A DNA stretch of 44,454 nucleotides, taken from NCBI GenBank assembly GCA_019694685.1, contig JAIBBM010000036.1, forward strand, positions 1-44,454, written 5' to 3'. The notes beneath the pieces were generated by a model. It did no database searches. It had not been told where the DNA came from and saw nothing but the letters and a program-made list of their open reading frames with translations. This DNA comes from Leptospirales bacterium (GTDB taxonomy: Bacteria; Spirochaetota; Leptospiria; Leptospirales; Leptonemataceae). The position numbers and the translations under genes are program-made. Below, piece after piece: positions 33,904 through 41,700 of the stretch (positions are counted from its first letter, which is position 1; every line of letters begins with the position of its first letter).

Positions 33904-34960
33904 ATACTTAGCATTTGCACTTTTGCTCCTGGCGGCGGCACCGCTTTTCGCAGGTCCCGATGACTATGTGGAGTGGAAGCCTATCCCTGGTTCTTCCGGA
34001 TATCAGCTGCAGGTGCGCGATGCTAAAACAAAGCGCATCATGGTGGATCAATTTGTGGAGGGAACATATCTCGATGTAGATCTCCAGGTGGGTCACTTCG
34101 AGCAGCGTCTGGCACCGCTCAGCCCGTTTGGAAAGCCTCTCATCTGGTCCGACTGGCGCCCGCTCAACATTCTCGTGGCACTTTCCCCTGTGGTGGATGA
34201 AGCAAACGCAGTGGAAGTAAAAGAGAGAAGGCCATTCAGCATGTTTTTGCGCGGAAAAAACTTTACGCCCAATACGCGCGTCTTCTTGAAGAAAGACGGA
34301 AACAGCATTCCAGTTCCCAATCGCAGCATCAACGCCGCCGGCACAGAATTGACTCTTCTTGTGAATCCGGCCACCATCCCTCCAGGAAATTACAGCCTTT
34401 ATCTTGAGAATCCGCGCCAGAAAACCTGGACCGGAGAAAGTCTCGTCAGTTTGAAGTACGCGGAGAATGCAGTGGCGGTCGTCGATCCAAAAGATCAGAA
34501 GGATGTAAAGAACCCGCTGGATCAAAAAGACCCGCGCACTCAGAAGAATCAGAGGGATCAGAAAGATCCAAAGAATCAGAACAAAACCCAGCAGAATAAA
34601 TCTGAAGTCACGGGGGATTTCCGTGATCATCTTCGGACCATGCCGTCTACATGCAAGAACTCCGGTCTGCCTGACGAACTCGTTTTGAAATGTTACAAGC
34701 GATACATTGTCTTGAATTTATCAACACCCGCTAAGGTAGAACTGTTCAATTACCTGATGGTCTATCAGGGCAACTATGACGATCGCATGCGCGGCTACAG
34801 CGCGTTTCGCGATAGTTGCAACTCCATGTCCAGACACACTGAATCTCTCTTAAGGGAAAGGCTCGCACAATCGGGCGAATCTCTCGATCTGGCAGAGAAG
34901 CAGCAGATTCAGGGCACACTTTCGTTCATCCACAACTGCAATGCCTCTTCGAATCCTTGA
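33890..34960 (+). CDS. Exported multidomain protein (FN3-like, IPT/TIG-like, Cys-helical)
   Basis: A 356-residue exported protein. Signal peptide 1-21 (ending LFAG). Residues 25-95 resemble the FN3-like modules of the preceding protein (VEWKPIPGSSGYQLQV, SDWRPLNI). Residues 98-192 look like an IPT/TIG immunoglobulin-like domain (MFLRGKNFTPNTRVFL, IPPGNYSLYLENP). Residues 197-239 form a low-complexity hydrophilic linker of Asp/Lys/Gln/Asn (DQKDP repeats). The last 110 residues are probably helical with four cysteines (C255, C268, C310, C350). No enzyme motif is seen. The start overlaps the FecR-domain gene by 14 bases and the end overlaps hisD by 20, so it is translated from the cyclase-led mRNA. 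Confidence 0.7.
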   Translation: MIVNKYLAFALLLLAAAPLFAGPDDYVEWKPIPGSSGYQLQVRDAKTKRIMVDQFVEGTYLDVDLQVGHFEQRLAPLSPFGKPLIWSDWRPLNILVALSPVVDEANAVEVKERRPFSMFLRGKNFTPNTRVFLKKDGNSIPVPNRSINAAGTELTLLVNPATIPPGNYSLYLENPRQKTWTGESLVSLKYAENAVAVVDPKDQKDVKNPLDQKDPRTQKNQRDQKDPKNQNKTQQNKSEVTGDFRDHLRTMPSTCKNSGLPDELVLKCYKRYIVLNLSTPAKVELFNYLMVYQGNYDDRMRGYSAFRDSCNSMSRHTESLLRERLAQSGESLDLAEKQQIQGTLSFIHNCNASSNP

Positions 34961-36251
34961 CGAATCCAGCATAGACTCTGCTTCGCGGGCCAGGCTGATA
35001 GAGCGCGCATACGCGCAGGATCGTTCCGCTTTCGCTGCAGCTCAAGGTGCGATAGACGATGTGGAAGTGCGCGGTGCAGATGCAGTGCGCGAATTTACAA
35101 AGAAGTTTGATGGAGTAGATCTTTCGGATATTCTAGTATCTGAAGAAGAGTGGGCCAGAGGGGACCTCACCGCGTCTGAGGTGCAAGATGCTTTCACGAA
35201 GGCTTACGAGAATATTCTCGCATTCCATCGTCTGCAGCTGGACTCTCTCAAGGGTGCTCGCGAAACGATAGGCGGCACTGTACTTGGCTTTCGATATCAG
35301 GCCGTGACTACAGCGGCCATGTATGTTCCTGGAGGGAAAGCAAGTTATCCCAGTTCTGTTTTGATGGGTCTGATTCCGGCAGTCGTAGCCGGAGTGAAGA
35401 ATCGAATTGTGGTTACACCTCCTGACAAAGACGGAACTCTATTGCGCGAAATTCTTTTCTGTGCGAAGCTTGCCGGCGCCACGCAAATCATCAAGGCGGG
35501 TGGTTCTCAAGGAATTGCGGCCGCGGCCTTTGGACACAATGCTCCTGGTCTGCGGACTCCACCCGCAGAGCTCATCATTGGTCCGGGAAATCGGTATGTC
35601 ACGGCGGCAAAATCAATTCTAGCTTCTCGCGGGCTCGTTCGCATTGATTCGCCGGCCGGTCCCTCTGAAGTCCTGATCATCGCTGATCACACTGCTCGAC
35701 CTGATTTTGTCGCTGCAGATCTTCTCAGTCAGGCTGAACACGGAGAGGATAGCGCCGCTGTTCTATGCTGTCTTTCTCGCAAATTCGCGCAGGAAGTAAG
35801 TGCGGAGATTGAACGTGGATTTAGAGAACGTCCGGCTCGTCGTGACATGAAGGAAAAAAGCATTCGCGATCATTCTTTCGCAATTGTATTTGAAAGCCTG
35901 GAAAATGCGGTCGCTTTTTCCAACGATTTTGCGCCGGAGCATCTGGAGATTTGCACGGAGAATCCAGAGAAGGTTTTTGAAGGAATTGTTTCTGCGGGCA
36001 GTGTATTCCTTGGACATTTCGCTCCTGTTGCTCTCGGGGATTATTTTAGTGGAACCAACCATGTTCTTCCTACTGGTCGCGCGGCTGCTTCCTATTCCGG
36101 TCTGGGCGTGGACACATTCTTGAAGAGAATTACATACCAGCATCCGACGCGTGAAAGTCTGAAAGAGGCGCTCCTTCCCATTCAGGTGATGAGCAAAGTG
36201 GAAGGTCTCGAACATGAGCACGGTCACTCTGTAGAGATTCGCTTTCACTGA
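34941..36251 (+). CDS. hisD: Histidinol dehydrogenase
   Basis: HisD, 436 residues, carries out the last two oxidations of histidine synthesis (histidinol to histidine, NAD-dependent, zinc enzyme). Motifs include VPGGKASYPSSVLM, IKAGGSQGIAAAAFG, the zinc-binding Gln/His in LLSQAEHGEDS, the catalytic Glu-His in FAPEHLEI, and GDYFSGTNHVLPTGRAA near the end. Length is normal. It is not in a his operon; it overlaps the exported-protein gene by 20 bases and so appears to ride on the cyclase/FecR transcript, which is unusual company for a biosynthetic gene. Confidence 0.96.
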   Translation: MPLRILDESSIDSASRARLIERAYAQDRSAFAAAQGAIDDVEVRGADAVREFTKKFDGVDLSDILVSEEEWARGDLTASEVQDAFTKAYENILAFHRLQLDSLKGARETIGGTVLGFRYQAVTTAAMYVPGGKASYPSSVLMGLIPAVVAGVKNRIVVTPPDKDGTLLREILFCAKLAGATQIIKAGGSQGIAAAAFGHNAPGLRTPPAELIIGPGNRYVTAAKSILASRGLVRIDSPAGPSEVLIIADHTARPDFVAADLLSQAEHGEDSAAVLCCLSRKFAQEVSAEIERGFRERPARRDMKEKSIRDHSFAIVFESLENAVAFSNDFAPEHLEICTENPEKVFEGIVSAGSVFLGHFAPVALGDYFSGTNHVLPTGRAAASYSGLGVDTFLKRITYQHPTRESLKEALLPIQVMSKVEGLEHEHGHSVEIRFH

Positions 36252-36294
36252 CTCTTTGAATTGACGCTCCCTGGAATGTCTCCATTCTTGAGCG

Positions 36295-36672
36295 GTGAAC
36301 TCAGTTGCTTATTTTGAAATACAATCCGACAACCCGGCAAAGTCTGCCGAATTTTATGGATCTATCTTTGGATGGACATGCACGCACGCGCCAGAAATGC
36401 CCATCGAGTACTGGCGCGTAGAGACTGCTGGAATTCGCGGCGGGATTCTAAAAAGACCCGCAAGGATTCCTCCTCCGCAGAGCGGAACGAATGCTTTCTG
36501 CTGTTCTATGGAGGTAAAGAATTTTGATTCTGTGGCCACTCAAATTCTCGATCGGGGCGGTCAGGTCGCACTTCCAAAATTCGCAGTGCCAGGTGTTTGC
36601 TGGCAGGGATACTTCATCGATCCAGACGGAAATACGTTTGGTTTGTTCCAGGCGGACTCAAACGCAAAGTAA
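36295..36672 (+). CDS. VOC/glyoxalase-family protein
   Basis: A 125-residue vicinal-oxygen-chelate fold protein of the glyoxalase/bleomycin-resistance type: VAYFEIQSDNPAKSAEFYGSIFGW (in parts) opens the first beta-alpha-beta module, and GYFIDPDGNTFGLFQ closes the second. Such single-module-pair proteins often act as dimers; the substrate is unknown. The start is GTG 36295, 43 bases after hisD, possibly cotranscribed. It converges with the methyltransferase gene, six bases apart. Confidence 0.82.
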   Translation: MNSVAYFEIQSDNPAKSAEFYGSIFGWTCTHAPEMPIEYWRVETAGIRGGILKRPARIPPPQSGTNAFCCSMEVKNFDSVATQILDRGGQVALPKFAVPGVCWQGYFIDPDGNTFGLFQADSNAK

Positions 36673-36678
36673 CTGCAC

Positions 36679-37452
36679 CTATTTCTTTCGCGCCAGGATT
36701 TCCATTGTGTCTCCAAAGGAATTTGCTCTGGCGTAGAGCCTGTAGAGTGGTGGCCAGCGCAAGATTCCGCGCGCGCGAGACGGATGAAAAGACGCTGGTC
36801 GCGCGTTTATCAGTTCCATGCCGTATAACGGTAGTATCTTTGCAAGACTGCGAGGAGAGTAGTCAGCGAAATGATCTTCTGGATGAGTTCGAATCCAGTC
36901 ATCCGGCGAGTATTTTAAAGTAGGTCCATGGCTTGAGGGAAGGGCAGCGGCAAAGATTCCACCGGGGCGAATCATTTTGCTTACAGATTCAAACGCACTC
37001 TTCTGGTCCGGAAAATGTTCCAGAACGAAGAAAGCTGCGACCACATCGTATTGTTTGTTTGTCGCTGTCGGAAAGGAAGCTGTTTGCACATCGAGCCCCA
37101 GACTCCGTGCATGGTTGGAGGCAAACTCAGAGATTTCCAGACCATGTACATCGTATCCGCATATGCGTGCTTCGTCTAAAAAGAAGCCACAGGCAGCTCC
37201 GATTTCAAACAAAGATGCGGGAGGAGGCGCTACGCGGGAAAGATCTTCCAGTCTTCGCGCAGCAAGTCTTCGCAGGTTGGGTTCATCCTGTAAATAGGTC
37301 TTGCCATATTGCTTTTCGTATTCCGTTAGAAAATAGTCTGCGCCGTAGTCCAGACTGCGGGTGCCCTTAACGTAGATGACCCCTTGCTCATTCTGGAAGG
37401 CACGTCCGCCTAGAATTTCTCTGAGAGCCTGGCCGGTGTGCGGACAGTTCAC
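36679..37452 (-). CDS. Class I SAM-dependent methyltransferase
   Basis: A 257-residue methyltransferase. SAM motif I is SLFEIGAACGFFLDEA, the acidic residue at the end of the second strand is in HGLEIS, and FVLEHFPD and IRPGGIFAAALPS follow, as in sugar/lipid-type methyltransferases that sit beside polysaccharide genes. The N-terminus has a short NCPHTG that might be the remnant of a metal-binding ribbon, though further cysteines are missing. It overlaps the GT39 gene stop by four bases (ATGA), so the pair is coupled; a role in modifying a glycan or carrier lipid is a fair guess. Confidence 0.8.
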   Translation of the reverse strand: MNCPHTGQALREILGGRAFQNEQGVIYVKGTRSLDYGADYFLTEYEKQYGKTYLQDEPNLRRLAARRLEDLSRVAPPPASLFEIGAACGFFLDEARICGYDVHGLEISEFASNHARSLGLDVQTASFPTATNKQYDVVAAFFVLEHFPDQKSAFESVSKMIRPGGIFAAALPSSHGPTLKYSPDDWIRTHPEDHFADYSPRSLAKILPLYGMELINARPASFHPSRARGILRWPPLYRLYARANSFGDTMEILARKK

Positions 37453-38924
37453 CGATCTCTCCGATACAGGTCAGACGAGTAGAGCGGATAGGGCGCTTCC
37501 AGGGACGTTATGCGGAATTCTCCCTTTCTTTGTTCCAGATACTCCGTAAGCAATGGTTCCCACGTGGGATTTCTTTCGAGTAAAAAGCAATCAATCGAGT
37601 CCCAGGTCTTTTTCAGATCGTTTATACGTTCCGGTTTGATTTTGAGTTTACCCGGTACGAATTCGTAGGTTCTGATTTGTGTATTGCGCAGATCAAAATA
37701 TGGATCAGGTCTCGCGCGAAGATACACTGCTTTGCAGCCGCTCATTGCTTTCATCATGGCGGAGCTCATCTCGCGCGCGTGACGCGTCGTATCCAGCAGT
37801 TTGTGGCGAATGGTAAAGTAGCAGAGAAGGCCGGACATCGTAAGGGCCGTTGCGAGGAGCAGGAATCTTGCCGCCCGAAAGTCCGCCATGCGATAGACTC
37901 CTGCTGCGCCTAGAATCAGAAACGCATCACCGTAAACTACATACCACCCTTCGGAAGAGAAGAGCGCGAAACCAGCAACTGCAAAGAAGCAAAGGATCAC
38001 ACGTAGCCTGTCGTCCTGCTTTTGCAGAATCAACCAGCATGCGCGCAGAAAAACAAGGCAGGCGAATACATACAGAAGACCCGCCGCTATCATCGAAGGC
38101 CAGGAGCCGGCATAGGAGCCGTACTGACTGAAGTACACGTGAAACACTCCGCGTGTTTCGCTTCCCGCTCCACCCAGAAACATTTCAGCAAACGTCCACT
38201 TGCGTTGCAGCTGGGGAATGAATTGTTCTGCAAAGATCTCCTGATTGCGCAGGATGTAGATGGCCCAGGGAAGAAATCCAAGCGCCACTCCGGCCGCACT
38301 CGCAACCAGGCGGCGCGCGTCAGGTAGAAGGGCCAGCGCGAGCACAGGCACTACGATGGCCGCGAATGGATGTGAGATGCCGGCCAGGCCGCCGCAGAGT
38401 CCGCCAAGAAATGCCAGAAGATAACTCTTGTGTTCCCTTGCGCGAAGAGCGAGATGCAATGCGGCAAGAATCAACAGAAGAGTGAGTATATCCATTCTGA
38501 TTGTGTTTGCCGCTCTTTCGAATACTGGATCCAGACTCAAGACCAGCGATGCAGCACCGGCAGTCGCTTCCCCGGAAATGCGACGTGCGAGAAGGAAGAA
38601 GATTCCAAGAGATAGTACGCTCAGGCAAAGTGAAAGCGCGCGTCCTGCTTTTCTGCTTTCTCCGGTCACAGAATAAACACCTGCAAGGAGAACCATATGC
38701 AGAGGGCAATTCCAGAGAGTCGCGCGGTCCATGCCGTACATCAGACCGGAAAGGACTGGAGTAGAAAATGGTCTGCCGCTTGCGAGTTCATTGGCAGGTG
38801 AAGAGAAAAGAGCTTCGTCGGGCCAGGTAAGAGGCCAGATAGTATTGTGGAGTCGTGTGAAGACGACCAGGACCAGGACAGAACCGGCGAGGAGAATCCT
38901 ACCGGAGTTTTTCAATCCCGTCAC
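37449..38924 (-). CDS. GT39-like membrane glycosyltransferase
   Basis: A 491-residue polytopic protein with the GT39/ArnT-like first loop (D36-E37 in TWPDEALFSSPA), then about ten hydrophobic helices to residue 390 and a C-terminal soluble tail of 100 residues. It is shorter and more divergent than the other two GT39 enzymes of this window and lacks a paired Cys-rich protein; instead it is coupled to a methyltransferase (4-base overlap) and preceded by a STAS gene (26-base overlap). It should use a polyprenyl-linked sugar; the acceptor is unknown. Confidence 0.78.
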   Translation of the reverse strand: MTGLKNSGRILLAGSVLVLVVFTRLHNTIWPLTWPDEALFSSPANELASGRPFSTPVLSGLMYGMDRATLWNCPLHMVLLAGVYSVTGESRKAGRALSLCLSVLSLGIFFLLARRISGEATAGAASLVLSLDPVFERAANTIRMDILTLLLILAALHLALRAREHKSYLLAFLGGLCGGLAGISHPFAAIVVPVLALALLPDARRLVASAAGVALGFLPWAIYILRNQEIFAEQFIPQLQRKWTFAEMFLGGAGSETRGVFHVYFSQYGSYAGSWPSMIAAGLLYVFACLVFLRACWLILQKQDDRLRVILCFFAVAGFALFSSEGWYVVYGDAFLILGAAGVYRMADFRAARFLLLATALTMSGLLCYFTIRHKLLDTTRHAREMSSAMMKAMSGCKAVYLRARPDPYFDLRNTQIRTYEFVPGKLKIKPERINDLKKTWDSIDCFLLERNPTWEPLLTEYLEQRKGEFRITSLEAPYPLYSSDLYRRDR

Positions 38925-39243
38925 CTTGCGTTTCGTAGACGGGAAAGATATTGCCCAGTTCTACTACTTCGAGCAGCTTCTGGATCGACGGCGAGATTTC
39001 GCAGAGCGCCAGTTTGCGTTTCATGGTGGATGCAACTCGTGACGCGCCCAGCACGGCAGAAATGCCGGACGAGGACATGTAGCTTACGTCTTTGAGGTTG
39101 AGCAGAATGTTGCCGGTTGAATTCTTCAGCAGCTCTACGAGCTTCCTTTCCAGACCTTCCGAACCAATGATGTCCAGGCGGCCGATGAGGCGCACTACGA
39201 GTACGTCGTTTATGAGCTGCGAGGTTACTTCTACAACGGGCAC
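38899..39243 (-). CDS. STAS-domain anti-sigma factor antagonist
   Basis: A 114-residue single STAS domain (SpoIIAA/RsbV-like): VVRLIGRLDIIGSEGLERKL (in parts), then ILLNLKDVSYMSSSGISAVL. The phospho-acceptor position is Ser58 in SSSG, with the usual preceding Asp replaced by Ser. Start is GTG 39243; the frame fits the domain exactly. The 3' end overlaps the GT39-like gene by 26 bases. No anti-sigma kinase is nearby. This is the second STAS gene upstream of a GT39 gene in the window. Confidence 0.85.
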   Translation of the reverse strand: MPVVEVTSQLINDVLVVRLIGRLDIIGSEGLERKLVELLKNSTGNILLNLKDVSYMSSSGISAVLGASRVASTMKRKLALCEISPSIQKLLEVVELGNIFPVYETQGDGIEKLR

Positions 39244-39283
39244 GCGGTCAAATTACCCGTGCAAGCACCCCTGGCCAGCCTTT

Positions 39284-39463
39284 TTACGGGTCGGGCTTTG
39301 TGGGTTGATCGAGCCAGGGGGCCCAGACTCGCTTCCACGAATCTGTCCACGTGTACCATCTGTCCCGAGTCTTGCGGTTTTCTTCCAGCTCGCGGTCTAC
39401 CGTTTCACACAGTTCCGCCAGCCTCTCGCGTCGATTCTGGATCCGATCCCAGAGCTCGTCCAT
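39284..39463 (-). CDS. 59-residue Trp-rich small protein
   Basis: An ATG frame of 59 codons begins seven bases after the trmH stop and ends TAA at 39284. The N-terminal half is a charged, probably coiled-coil helix (RRERLAELCETVDRELEENR); the C-terminal half carries five of the six Trp residues (W36, W39, W43, W47, W50; the sixth is W5) and ends in Pro/Asp. There is no signal peptide or membrane segment. Position inside a tightly packed operon and plausible composition support a real gene; the ribosome-binding site is weak, so it may depend on coupling to trmH. I recognise no family. Confidence 0.55.
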   Translation of the reverse strand: MDELWDRIQNRRERLAELCETVDRELEENRKTRDRWYTWTDSWKRVWAPWLDQPTKPDP

Positions 39464-39470
39464 AGGCTAA

Positions 39471-40139
39471 TTATCGGCGGCTTGAGCCTTCTTCCGCATC
39501 CCCTTTTGCATGGTATGCCTTCTCCAGCTCTTCTGCATTCCGTAGAGATTTTCGGATCCATTCGAGCTCCAGGGCTTCACTTTCCGCAGTGGTAAGCCCA
39601 GGCACACCGTCGCGTGAGCGTAGAGCGTACAATAAAATGGCGCCCGAAACAGACAGGTTGAAACTCTCCGCGAATCCGAACATGGGAATCGTAATCAGAC
39701 AGTCCGAGTTCTCGCGCGCGAACGGGGAAAGCCCATCTTTTTCAGATCCAAGTACGATGGCCGTTTTGCCGGGCGACTGAAAATCGGGGAGCAGCACTGT
39801 GCCCGAAAGAGGAGGAGAAGCGCTTGCGATGAGGTACCCATTCTTGCGCAATTCGTCAAAGCACTCTGAAGTTTCTTTGTGCATTCGCAGATCCAACCAC
39901 CGGCCTGTCCCCATCGACACTCCTTCCTTCACCTGGAAAGTATGCCTCTTTTGAATGATGTGGACCGTTTGAATTCCCATGGCGTCGCAGCTTCGTAACA
40001 CCGCGCTTGCATTGTGCGGATCGTATATATCTTCGAGCACTACTGTGATATGATTGGTGCGTTTTGATAGAACGTCCCGGATGCGCGCCAGTCGCTGCGG
40101 CATTAAGAAGGATGCCAGAAAGTCTTTCAACTCTCCCAT
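39471..40139 (-). CDS. trmH: tRNA (guanosine-2'-O)-methyltransferase TrmH-like (SPOUT)
   Basis: A 222-residue SpoU-class 2'-O-methyltransferase. It follows E. coli TrmH closely: RIRDVLSKRTNHITVVLEDI with PHNASAVLRSCDAMGI (motif 1 Asn and Arg), GSEKDGLS (motif 2), and IPMFGFAESFNLSVSGAILLY (motif 3, in parts), plus a C-terminal helical extension. TrmH methylates G18 of tRNAs; an rRNA target (RlmB-like) cannot be excluded but the N-terminal L30e-like domain of RlmB is absent. It heads a minus-strand run of five genes and diverges from the ParB-like gene across 85 bases. Confidence 0.85.
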   Translation of the reverse strand: MGELKDFLASFLMPQRLARIRDVLSKRTNHITVVLEDIYDPHNASAVLRSCDAMGIQTVHIIQKRHTFQVKEGVSMGTGRWLDLRMHKETSECFDELRKNGYLIASASPPLSGTVLLPDFQSPGKTAIVLGSEKDGLSPFARENSDCLITIPMFGFAESFNLSVSGAILLYALRSRDGVPGLTTAESEALELEWIRKSLRNAEELEKAYHAKGDAEEGSSRR

Positions 40140-40224
40140 AATTTGTCACATATAGCATCCGCTTGCGGCATGAAAAGGCGATAAAACGGCTTGCGCTCGG
40201 AAGGAACTCCGCCAGGATCACACC

Positions 40225-40617
40225 ATGCGGGTGAAAATCTCTGAACTGAAAATCGGTAACCGGATTCGTACGAATCCTGGTGATCTGACAGCGCTCAGAG
40301 ATTCTATGCGTAGACTCGGGCTGCTGCAGCCAATTCTGATCGACTCAAAGTACAATTTGATTGCAGGCTTCAGAAGATTGGAAAGCGCGAAGATGCTTGG
40401 CTGGGAATCTATTGAAGCGAGACTCATTGAAACCCGGGATAAGAAAGAACGCCTGCTCATTGAAGCAGATGAGAATACCACTCGCCGCGACTTTTCGCCG
40501 GAAGAGATGGGCCGCGTAGACAAGCTCCTTCTTCGATACAGCAAAGGCGGCATCTTCTGGAAATTCATTGCATGGCTGATGGATTTGTTCGAGTGGATCT
40601 TTCGCCGTCGCAGCTGA
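40225..40617 (+). CDS. Stand-alone ParB N-terminal domain protein with hydrophobic C-terminal tail
   Basis: A 130-residue protein whose first 95 residues match the ParB/Spo0J N-terminal (CTPase/sulfiredoxin-like) fold: GLLQPILID, the box LIAGFRRLESAKMLGW (GERR-like motif as GFRR), and ADENTTRRDFSPEE, which is the ENxxR-like segment. The ParB HTH and dimerisation domains are absent. Instead residues 109-127 are strongly hydrophobic or amphipathic (IFWKFIAWLMDLFEWIF) ending RRRS, which could bind a membrane. An AGGA seven bases before ATG 40225 supports the start. It is alone on its strand, so it is not a parAB partition gene. Its function is unknown; a nucleotide-responsive, membrane-bound regulator is one idea. 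Confidence 0.75.
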   Translation: MRVKISELKIGNRIRTNPGDLTALRDSMRRLGLLQPILIDSKYNLIAGFRRLESAKMLGWESIEARLIETRDKKERLLIEADENTTRRDFSPEEMGRVDKLLLRYSKGGIFWKFIAWLMDLFEWIFRRRS

Positions 40618-40628
40618 TTGGGGCGCGT

Positions 40629-41696
40629 TCAACCAGTCAACGCCAGCATACCGCACGCACCACCCACACGCCTTCCGGGGGAGCCGCGATTGAATGCGAG
40701 AATCCCTTCCTGGCGTAGCGCGTTCTGAAATTCTACCATCTCTTCATCCGTAGGTCTTCGCCAGTTGTGGAGATTTGTGTTGAGTGGAATCAAATTGATT
40801 TTGCAATTCACAGATTTCGCGATCGCCACGAGTTTTTCTACATTCTCTTTTCCCATGTTCTTGTCTGGAATCATCACGAATTCAAACATCACTGGCTTAC
40901 CGCTTGCCTTCGTGTATGCCCTTACAGCTGCCAATAGATCGGGAAGAGAAAATCGATCTGTAATGTCCATAATATCCCGACGGCCTTCTGGATCCGGGTG
41001 GTTGAGCGAAATGGCAAGATTGAATGGCTGGCCTTCGCTCGTGAATCTTTCAATCCCTGGAACTACTCCTGCAGTAGAAATTGTAATGTGCCGCGCACCC
41101 AGGTTCAGGCCGTGAGGATTGTGAAGTAGATGCGCCGCGCGCAATGCCTGATCATAATTGTAGAAGGGCTCTCCCATTCCCATGAACACTACATTGGTCA
41201 ATCTCTCTGGATCGTCTGCTGCCATACTCGAGCCGCGGTGGCGCATTAGACCGTACACCTGATCTACAATTTGCCAGGCTTTGAGGTTGCCGCGAAATTT
41301 CATGGTGCCAGTAGCACAGAATGCGCAGTTGAGTGTGCATCCAACCTGAGACGAAATGCACGCTGTGCGTCTTCCCTCGGAGACGATCCACACAGCCTCT
41401 ATTTTCTTTGTCTCTTCGTCTCTGCGATCGGTTCCGGCGGCAAAGACTGCTTTTTCAGTTCCGTCCGCGTCCTTGCTCGTCTGGATGATGGGCAAATCGG
41501 GGAACGCACCCATGGCCTCTAACTTTTCGCGGAGTGCCAGCGGGAACTCTGTAAACTCAGATAGAGTTCGCGCCTGGAATCGATTGATCCGAATGAATGC
41601 CTGTTTGCCCCGGTAGCCCGGCTCTCCTATGCTTTTGAAGAATTCAGTCAGCTCTTCGAGCAGAGCGCCTTTCAGGATAGGAGTTTCTTCGCTCAT
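40629..41696 (-). CDS. rlmN: 23S rRNA/tRNA adenine-C2 methyltransferase RlmN
   Basis: RlmN, 355 residues, is a radical-SAM enzyme methylating C2 of A2503 in 23S rRNA and A37 of some tRNAs. The 4Fe-4S motif is CTLNCAFCATG (CxxxCxxC) after ISSQVG, GMGEPFYNYD binds SAM, and the C-terminal GGACGML holds the second catalytic Cys of the dual-cysteine mechanism. The N-terminal HhH-like accessory domain is complete. It starts four bases after the purM stop with AGAGGA at ribosome-binding distance, so purM-rlmN is an operon. Confidence 0.95.
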   Translation of the reverse strand: MSEETPILKGALLEELTEFFKSIGEPGYRGKQAFIRINRFQARTLSEFTEFPLALREKLEAMGAFPDLPIIQTSKDADGTEKAVFAAGTDRRDEETKKIEAVWIVSEGRRTACISSQVGCTLNCAFCATGTMKFRGNLKAWQIVDQVYGLMRHRGSSMAADDPERLTNVVFMGMGEPFYNYDQALRAAHLLHNPHGLNLGARHITISTAGVVPGIERFTSEGQPFNLAISLNHPDPEGRRDIMDITDRFSLPDLLAAVRAYTKASGKPVMFEFVMIPDKNMGKENVEKLVAIAKSVNCKINLIPLNTNLHNWRRPTDEEMVEFQNALRQEGILAFNRGSPGRRVGGACGMLALTG

Positions 41697-41700
41697 GCTT

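Noticed and set aside
33908..34630. A 240-codon minus-strand frame over the exported IPT-like protein
   Set aside because: The plus-strand gene has a signal peptide, overlaps its neighbours and has recognisable domains; the antisense product has none.
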